A stretch of 34,367 bases of DNA from assembly GCA_009784635.1 (NCBI GenBank), contig WRBG01000003.1, positions 1 to 34,367 on the forward strand, in the 5' to 3' direction. The notes under the pieces were generated by a model, which was given only the letters and a program-made list of their open reading frames with translations, was not told where the DNA came from and did not search any database. The position numbers were made by a program, and so were the translations under genes. Source of the stretch: Bacteroidales bacterium (lineage in GTDB: Bacteria; Bacteroidota; Bacteroidia; Bacteroidales; UBA932). Shown piece after piece: positions 28,097 to 34,367 of this stretch. Every line of letters begins with the position of its first letter. The stretch's first letter is position 1.

Positions 28097-29548
28097 ATGA
28101 AAGACCTTAATTGTTTTATTCCTGCCATTAGCGCAGAACAAGTTACAGCCACCGTCCAAGAGCTTAAAGCCTCTTCCCGCGTCCGTCAAATCTACCTGCT
28201 CGTGAGTCAGGAGGGCGATTATGCCTCTTTAGATTGTCCGCTGATTACCATCAACAGCCTTACGTCAAGCCAAACCGTTGCGCAAATTGCCCAACATTGC
28301 GACTCCGAATTTGCGCTTATCTACACCAAACACACCACCCTCAATCTGGGCTATTTTGCACTGGAACGCTTCCTTGGCTTGGCTCAAGACAGCGGGGCGG
28401 GCATGGTGTATGCAGACCATTATCAGCTTATTGACGGCAATCGCAGGGCCATGCCTCTAATCGCTTGTCAAGAAGGCAGCCTTAGGGACGATTTTAATTT
28501 TGGCTCCCTGTTGATTTACCGCAGCAGCGCCCTCAAAGCCGCAGTCGCGCAGACCCAAGGCGATTATCCTTTTGCAGGGCTTTACAACCTCCGTTTGGCG
28601 GTATCCCGAATCGCGCCTCTTGTACACATCAACGAATACCTGTATACAGAGGTGGAAACCGATACCCGCACATCGGGCCAAAAGTTGTTCGATTATGTAG
28701 ACCCCAAGAACCGCGCCGTACAGATTGATATGGAAAAGGCATGTACCGAGCATCTTAAAGCCGTAGGCGGCTATTTAGAACCGGTGTTTACGCCTATTCG
28801 GTTCCAAGATGCCGAATTTGAATACGAAGCATCGGTGATTATCCCTGTGTTTAATCGTATTAGAACCATCGAAGACGCCATCAAGTCTGTGTTAATCCAG
28901 CAAACCGACTTTCCATTTAACTTGATTATTGTGGACAACCACTCTACGGACGGCACTACTGAATTGATTGCCAAATACAAAACAGACCCTCGCCTTATCC
29001 ACGTGATTCCCGACCGCCACGACTTGGGCATAGGCGGATGCTGGAATATGGGCGTACACCATCCCCAATGCGGTAAATTCGCCATCCAGTTAGACAGCGA
29101 CGACGTGTATGCAGACGAAACCACCTTGACCAAAATGGTCAACGCCTTTTACGAAGAAAACTGCGCCATGGTGGTGGGCACCTACCGAATGACCAACTTT
29201 GAGATGGAAACCATTCCTCCGGGCATTATTGACCACAGAGAGTGGACGCCCGAAAACGGAAGAAATAATGCTTTGCGCATAAATGGATTAGGCGCTCCCA
29301 GAGCTTTTTATACCCCCATGCTTCGCGACATTAAACTGCCCAACACCAGTTACGGAGAAGATTACGCGCTGGGGCTTCGCTTTTCCCGTTATTACCAAAT
29401 CGGCAGGGTCTACGATGTGGTCTACTGCTGTCGCCGCTGGGAGGGCAACTCCGACTCCGCCCTCGATATTGTCAAACAAAATGCCCACAACCTCTATAAA
29501 GACCGCATCCGTACCTGGGAATTACAGGCCAGAAAACAGATGAAATGA
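28097..29548 (+). CDS. glycosyltransferase family 2 protein with extra N-terminal GT-A-like half
   Basis: ASVIIPVFNRIRTIEDAIKSVLIQQTDFPFNLIIVDNHSTDGTTELI, AIQLDSDDVY (DxD), GYTSGEDYAL-like NTSYGEDYALGLRFSR; no TM segment. Confidence 0.87.
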   Translation: MKDLNCFIPAISAEQVTATVQELKASSRVRQIYLLVSQEGDYASLDCPLITINSLTSSQTVAQIAQHCDSEFALIYTKHTTLNLGYFALERFLGLAQDSGAGMVYADHYQLIDGNRRAMPLIACQEGSLRDDFNFGSLLIYRSSALKAAVAQTQGDYPFAGLYNLRLAVSRIAPLVHINEYLYTEVETDTRTSGQKLFDYVDPKNRAVQIDMEKACTEHLKAVGGYLEPVFTPIRFQDAEFEYEASVIIPVFNRIRTIEDAIKSVLIQQTDFPFNLIIVDNHSTDGTTELIAKYKTDPRLIHVIPDRHDLGIGGCWNMGVHHPQCGKFAIQLDSDDVYADETTLTKMVNAFYEENCAMVVGTYRMTNFEMETIPPGIIDHREWTPENGRNNALRINGLGAPRAFYTPMLRDIKLPNTSYGEDYALGLRFSRYYQIGRVYDVVYCCRRWEGNSDSALDIVKQNAHNLYKDRIRTWELQARKQMK

Positions 29549-30393
29549 AAGACCCGCAGCTTAACGACCAAGCCCTGCAATTGCTCCGGCGGCAGATTAA
29601 AGCGTGGCCGTTGGCCGCGGCCAACTATGCGGCCTTGTCCCAAGTAGAGACCAAAAAATTATCCATCAACGGATTTGAGTTTTTAGTTCAATTTAATCCT
29701 TCCCGCATTAGCTCCTCGGCTGCCGATACGGACCCGCAAGCCATTCAAAACCGGAAATGCTTCCTCTGCACCCGCCACCTGCCGCCGAAACAGGAAATTC
29801 TGTCTTGGTACCTAAGCAAATACAACCGTGCGTACAACATTTTGTGCAACCCCTACCCCATTTTTCCACTACACCTCACCATCACCTCTAAGCGACACAT
29901 ACCGCAGCAATTGTTTAGACGCATGGGAGATATGTTCAAACTGGCCGAACAGTTGTCGGATTTTGTAATTTTTTACAACGGCTCAAAATGCGGAGCCTCT
30001 GCGCCGGACCATTTTCATTTTCAAGCCGGAAACAAGGGATTTTTGCCCATACAATTCTTGGTGGAAAACGGGACTTCTTTGGAGCATTATCCGGTATCTG
30101 TCTCTGTATATAAATCGGAGCAAGCCAGCGATATGGTCTCCTTTTTCCGTTTCCACCATAAGAACGACTCCATGCTCAACCTGCTTTGCTGGAAAACCGG
30201 CAAGATGTTTTACATGGTTGCCTTTCCCCGCAAGCTCCACCGTCCCGTCCAATTTTATGCCAAGGGCGAGGCCAATATCCTCCTCAGTCCCGCTACCATT
30301 GACTTGGCCGGCGTGCTGATTACCCCATTAAAAAAAGATTTCTGCAAGCTGTCTGCTGCAGATGTATCGGATATATTTACCCAAATCTCATAA
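29545..30393 (+). CDS. DUF4922-like protein, GalT/HIT-phosphorylase-related
   Basis: KCFLCTRHLPPKQ, NILCNPYPIFPLHLTITSKRHIPQ, CGASAPDHFHFQAG (HxHxQ); 4-nt ATGA overlap with the upstream GT2. Confidence 0.75.
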   Translation: MKDPQLNDQALQLLRRQIKAWPLAAANYAALSQVETKKLSINGFEFLVQFNPSRISSSAADTDPQAIQNRKCFLCTRHLPPKQEILSWYLSKYNRAYNILCNPYPIFPLHLTITSKRHIPQQLFRRMGDMFKLAEQLSDFVIFYNGSKCGASAPDHFHFQAGNKGFLPIQFLVENGTSLEHYPVSVSVYKSEQASDMVSFFRFHHKNDSMLNLLCWKTGKMFYMVAFPRKLHRPVQFYAKGEANILLSPATIDLAGVLITPLKKDFCKLSAADVSDIFTQIS

Positions 30394-30395
30394 TT

Positions 30396-31700
30396 ATGTT
30401 ACCAACCATCTCTGTCGGCATCATGTTTCAGCCCCAAATCTCCTTCCTGTTGGACGGATGTTTCGGTTTTTCCGACAAAAACTATACGGGCGAACAAAAA
30501 GTATCTTATAAAGACGGCCTTATCGAATTTGATGGCCAATTATATTCCAAAATCAGCTTGACTCCCCAAAGCCAAGACCATACCTTTACATTGAAAGATG
30601 TGGTCATCGGCATAGAGTTTCATTGGGAGCGAAAAGAAGACCAACGGTTCAAAGGGTCGCTCGAATTTATTGTGGAAAACGAAAAAGTTACCGCCGTCAA
30701 TATTTTGCCTGTTGATACCTACCTAATCAGCGTAATCGCCTCCGAAATGAGCGCGACCAGTTCCATCGAATTGCTCAAAGCCCATGCCGTTATCTCCCGA
30801 AGCTGGCTATTGTCGCAAATAGAAAAACGTCAGGCCATTGAAATCTCCGAAGCAAGCTATGCAAGCGATACCCGCACCGACACGGAATGGATTCGCTGGT
30901 GGGACCGTGAAGACCATGTCAATTTTGACGTCTGCGCCGACGACCATTGTCAAAGATACCAAGGTATTACCCGTGCCTCCCAATCCCTTGAAATAGTAAG
31001 CCAAGCGGTAATGGAAACCGCAGGAGAAGTGCTACTGTTCCACAACGCCATATGCGACACCCGCTATTCCAAATGCTGCGGAGGCGTCTTTGAAGAGTTT
31101 CAAAACAACTGGGAGCCGGTAAGATACCCCTATTTAACCAAAGGCTATGACGGAGTACCCCAAGACCGTCCCCATCCCCTGCCCGACTTGAGTCAAGAGG
31201 CGGCAGCCGAAGCTTGGATACGAAGCGCTCCGCCCGCCTTCTGCAACAACAGGAATCAAGAGGTTCTGTCCCAAGTGCTCAACAGTTATGACCAAGAAAC
31301 CACCCAGTTCTTCCGTTGGAAAGTCTCCTATACTACAGAAGAACTCTCAGACCTCATCCACCGCCGCACCGGCATTGATTTTGGCATTGTTACAGACTTG
31401 ATTCCCTTAGAAAGAGGCACGTCCGGCAGAATCATCAAACTTAAAATGGTGGGAAGCAAGAAAACGATGGTCATAGGCAAAGAACTGCTCATCCGCAAAT
31501 CCTTATCGGAATCCCATCTCTACAGTTCTGCCTTTGTGGTAGATAAAACCCAAGATGGATTTAGCTTGACCGGAGCAGGCTGGGGCCACGGAGTAGGGCT
31601 CTGTCAAATAGGAGCCGCCGTCATGGCCACCACCGGCTACGACTACCGCAGCATCCTAATGCACTATTTTTCCGGAAGCCAACTCAACAAACAATATTAA
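30396..31700 (+). CDS. SpoIID/LytB domain-containing protein
   Basis: VDTYLISVIASEMSATSSIELLKAHAVISRSWLL, YSKCCGGVFEEFQNNW, FSLTGAGWGHGVGLCQIGAAVMA. Confidence 0.9.
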   Translation: MLPTISVGIMFQPQISFLLDGCFGFSDKNYTGEQKVSYKDGLIEFDGQLYSKISLTPQSQDHTFTLKDVVIGIEFHWERKEDQRFKGSLEFIVENEKVTAVNILPVDTYLISVIASEMSATSSIELLKAHAVISRSWLLSQIEKRQAIEISEASYASDTRTDTEWIRWWDREDHVNFDVCADDHCQRYQGITRASQSLEIVSQAVMETAGEVLLFHNAICDTRYSKCCGGVFEEFQNNWEPVRYPYLTKGYDGVPQDRPHPLPDLSQEAAAEAWIRSAPPAFCNNRNQEVLSQVLNSYDQETTQFFRWKVSYTTEELSDLIHRRTGIDFGIVTDLIPLERGTSGRIIKLKMVGSKKTMVIGKELLIRKSLSESHLYSSAFVVDKTQDGFSLTGAGWGHGVGLCQIGAAVMATTGYDYRSILMHYFSGSQLNKQY

Positions 31701-31703
31701 TCC

Positions 31704-32972
31704 ATGGTAAATAAAAAATCCCCTTGGTACTGGATTCCTTCGCTCTATTTTGGGCAGGGCATACCTTATGTAGTTGTGGCCACCACCGTTTCGGCCATCC
31801 TGTACAAACAACTTGGCTTGTCCAATGCCGAAATCACCCTCTACACCGGCTGGCTCTATTTGCCGTGGGTCATCAAGCCCTTTTGGAGTCCCTTTGTAGA
31901 TATGTTTAAAACCAAGCGTTGGTGGACTGTAGTCATGCAATTTGTGATGGGAGCAGCCTTAGCCGGCGTTGCGTTTTGCATCCCCACCACCTATTTTTTG
32001 CAAAGCACGCTCGCCGTTTTTTGGCTGATTGCATTTAGCTCCGCTACCCATGACATTGCCGCAGACGGATTTTACATGCTTGCTCTGGATTCGCACCAAC
32101 AATCGTTCTTTGTAGGTATCCGCAGTACCTTTTACCGAATCGCCCTTGTTGTGGGACAAGGCGCCTTGGTCATGTTGGCGGGGAGGTTAGAAAAAATCAT
32201 GCCATCCATTGCCCAAGCATGGAGCTATACTTTTTACGGCGTGGCGGCCCTCTTTATCCTTATTGCCATTTACCACTACTTTATCTTGCCAAAGCCGGCT
32301 AATGACCAACCCAATCCCAACAAAAATATAGCCCTTGGCTTCTTCTCTACTTTTGGAGAATTTTTCAAAAAGAAAGGGATTGTTTTGGCCTTGGCCTTTA
32401 TCCTTCTTTACCGTTTGGCCGAAGCGCAGCTCATCAAAATCGCGCCGCTCTTTTTGCTGGGAGACAGGGCGGAAGGCGGCTTGGGCATGGACACGGAAAG
32501 TGTTGGCTTTGTCTACGGTACAGTAGGGATTATCGCCCTTACCTTAGGAGGCATCTCCGGAGGAATAGTGGCCGCCAGAGATGGTTTAAAGAAATGGCTT
32601 TGGCCCATGGTGCTTGCGCTCAACGTCACCAACCTCATCTACGTCTACTTTGCCTATGCCCAACCGCAAAGCTTTTTATTGATTTGTTCGGGAGTTGCGG
32701 TAGAACAATTTGGGTACGGATTTGGATTTACGGCATTTATGCTTTATCTTATCTATATTTCGCGGGGCAAACTGCAAACGGCGCACTACGCCATTTGTAC
32801 AGGATTTATGGCTTTGGGCATGATGATTCCCGGTATGTTTGCCGGAAAAATACAGGAACTTATAGGTTATCAACACTTTTATCTTTGGGTGTGCCTGTGT
32901 ACCATTCCCGGATTCATTCTTGTTGCGCTGCTAAAGATTGACCCGGCGTTTGGGAAAAAAGCTAGTAATTAA
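31704..32972 (+). CDS. MFS transporter, AmpG-like (PAT family)
   Basis: YFGQGIPYVVVATTVSAILYKQLGLSNAEITLYTGWLYLPWVIKPFWSPFVD, ATHDIAADGFYMLAL; about 12 hydrophobic segments. Confidence 0.85.
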   Translation: MVNKKSPWYWIPSLYFGQGIPYVVVATTVSAILYKQLGLSNAEITLYTGWLYLPWVIKPFWSPFVDMFKTKRWWTVVMQFVMGAALAGVAFCIPTTYFLQSTLAVFWLIAFSSATHDIAADGFYMLALDSHQQSFFVGIRSTFYRIALVVGQGALVMLAGRLEKIMPSIAQAWSYTFYGVAALFILIAIYHYFILPKPANDQPNPNKNIALGFFSTFGEFFKKKGIVLALAFILLYRLAEAQLIKIAPLFLLGDRAEGGLGMDTESVGFVYGTVGIIALTLGGISGGIVAARDGLKKWLWPMVLALNVTNLIYVYFAYAQPQSFLLICSGVAVEQFGYGFGFTAFMLYLIYISRGKLQTAHYAICTGFMALGMMIPGMFAGKIQELIGYQHFYLWVCLCTIPGFILVALLKIDPAFGKKASN

Positions 32973-32985
32973 ACAACTAAACGAT

Positions 32986-34209
32986 ATGAAAAAAATGATT
33001 CTGACAGCCGTATGGCTGCTTGCAGGCGTAGGTTTATGGGCGCAACCAACGGTTAAATTAGGAATTGACGTCCTTAGGGAGCGTAACTTTGATATTTTGC
33101 AAGGCAAGCGGGTAGGTTTGATTACCAATCCCACCGGCGTAGACCGCTTTCTTAAAAGCACGGTAGATATTCTGTTTGAAGCCGATGGAGTTGATTTGGT
33201 CGCCCTGTACGGGCCGGAACACGGCGTCCGCGGAGACGTGCGGGCAGGCGACAAGATAGGAGACGCCAAGGATTCCAAAACCGGCGTACCCGTCTTTTCA
33301 CTCTACGGAGCCACCCGTCGCCCCACCAAAGAGATGCTGACGGGCATTGACGTGTTGGTATACGACATACAGGATATAGGATGTCGCTCCTATACCTACA
33401 TCAGCACCATGGGTTTGGCCATGGAAGCCTGCGCCGAACACGGAATCGAATTTGTAGTGCTTGACCGTCCCAATCCTTTAGGCGGAGAAAAAGTGGAAGG
33501 CTGTTTGACCGAAGATGGGAACATCTCCTTTGTAAGTCAGTTTAAAATTCCTTATGTATACGGACTTACCTGCGGGGAATTGGCTATGATGCTCAACGAA
33601 GAAGGCATGTTAGAAGACAAATGCAAACTGACCGTAGTGCCTATGGAAGGCTGGAAACGCAGCATGGACTTTAGCCAAACTGGACTCCAATGGGTGCTGA
33701 CTTCGCCTCATGTACCCGAAGCCGTATCTTCGCATTTCTATGTAACCACCGGGATTCTTGGAGAATTGGGCGTGGTCTCTATCGGCGTGGGCTATACCCT
33801 GCCTTTCCAATTAGTCGCCACCGACTCCATTCCGGCAGAAAAATTAGCCGACCGCCTCAATGCTTTGAACTTGGCGGGCGTATACTTCAGACCCATCTAC
33901 ATCAAGCCTTACTACTCAGTGGGAAAAGACTTGGATTATCAAGGGGTACAAATCCACATTACCGATTACAAAGAAGTGGCGCTCTCCGACATTCAATTCT
34001 ATATCATGCAGGAAATGTATAGCTTGAATCCCAACTATGACTTCTTTAAACGCGCCCCCAGACGCATCCGCATGTGGAATCAAGTCTGCGGAGCCGACTT
34101 TATCTATGAGGAGTTTTCAAAACGATATAACTTTGACGACATCAAAGAATATTGGTATAAAGATAATGAGTCCTTTAAGAAGAAATCGGCCAAGTATTAC
34201 CTGTACTAA
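32986..34209 (+). CDS. DUF1343 protein, NamZ-like exo-beta-N-acetylmuramidase
   Basis: Signal peptide MKKMILTAVWLLAGVGLWAQ; GIDVL..RNFDILQGKRVGLITNPTGVD, LYGPEHGVRGDVRAG, VYDIQDIGCRSYTYISTMGLAMEAC, DRPNPLGG. Start placed at 32986. Confidence 0.88.
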   Translation: MKKMILTAVWLLAGVGLWAQPTVKLGIDVLRERNFDILQGKRVGLITNPTGVDRFLKSTVDILFEADGVDLVALYGPEHGVRGDVRAGDKIGDAKDSKTGVPVFSLYGATRRPTKEMLTGIDVLVYDIQDIGCRSYTYISTMGLAMEACAEHGIEFVVLDRPNPLGGEKVEGCLTEDGNISFVSQFKIPYVYGLTCGELAMMLNEEGMLEDKCKLTVVPMEGWKRSMDFSQTGLQWVLTSPHVPEAVSSHFYVTTGILGELGVVSIGVGYTLPFQLVATDSIPAEKLADRLNALNLAGVYFRPIYIKPYYSVGKDLDYQGVQIHITDYKEVALSDIQFYIMQEMYSLNPNYDFFKRAPRRIRMWNQVCGADFIYEEFSKRYNFDDIKEYWYKDNESFKKKSAKYYLY

Positions 34210-34228
34210 ACCTCTCCCACCGCGCTTC

Positions 34229-34367
34229 TTAGTTTGCCGGATAACCCACCGGTTGGGCCAAGATTACTTTTCCGTTGGTAATATTCAACAGCTCCACCAC
34301 TGCCGGACGATTTACCTGCCCCAAGACTACCGTTGCTAATCCCTCGGAAGCGCAATACAGGTAGACG
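34229..34367 (-). CDS. C-terminus of a nitroreductase-like protein (truncated by window)
   Basis: Manual translation: VYLYCASEGLATVVLGQVNRPAVVELLNITNGKVILAQPVGYPAN*; resembles the C-terminal part of nitroreductase/SagB-type proteins. Confidence 0.5.
   Translation of the reverse strand, partial: VYLYCASEGLATVVLGQVNRPAVVELLNITNGKVILAQPVGYPAN

Noticed and set aside
1-34367. tRNA, rRNA, CRISPR, IS/transposon, prophage or defence island
   Set aside because: No cloverleaf, spaced repeats, transposase or phage structural or nuclease signature recognised by eye; the toxin-antitoxin pair is the only accessory-like element.

Overview
The 34.4 kb window looks like a chromosomal segment of a Bacteroidales-type bacterium: Bacteroidetes -7 elements (TAnnTTTG), an S46 dipeptidyl-peptidase, DUF4922 and DUF1343/NamZ proteins, and gyrA divergent from clpC. 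It is mostly core genes: acyl-CoA dehydrogenase (5'-truncated by the window), kdsC, maf, a YoeB-type toxin-antitoxin pair, a CDF transporter, a WG-repeat/TonB-C fusion protein, recQ, pckA, cysteine synthase, an ackA-ptb-buk operon, a lipid kinase, a short ComEC, a divergent PurF-like protein, an RRM protein, DPP11-like S46 peptidase, an AI-2E family permease, a TPR protein, gyrA, clpC, and a five-gene cluster GT2 - DUF4922 - SpoIID/LytB - AmpG-like MFS - NamZ. The start of a nitroreductase-like gene is at the right edge on the minus strand. No tRNA, rRNA, CRISPR, IS element or prophage was recognised. The observations most worth a second look are: (1) an un-tracked 38-aa hydrophobic mini-protein gene with its own promoter and terminator at 18036-18152; (2) the putative peptidoglycan-sugar salvage cluster, with a SpoIID-like enzyme lacking a signal peptide and a DUF4922 protein carrying an HxHxQ motif; (3) a PurF-like protein whose glutaminase nucleophile Cys is replaced by Gly while the PRPP loop is intact; (4) a face-to-face abutting promoter palindrome between the S46 peptidase and AI-2E permease genes; (5) the ackA-ptb-buk arrangement. 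All were judged by eye from the sequence and supplied translations; no database search was run.
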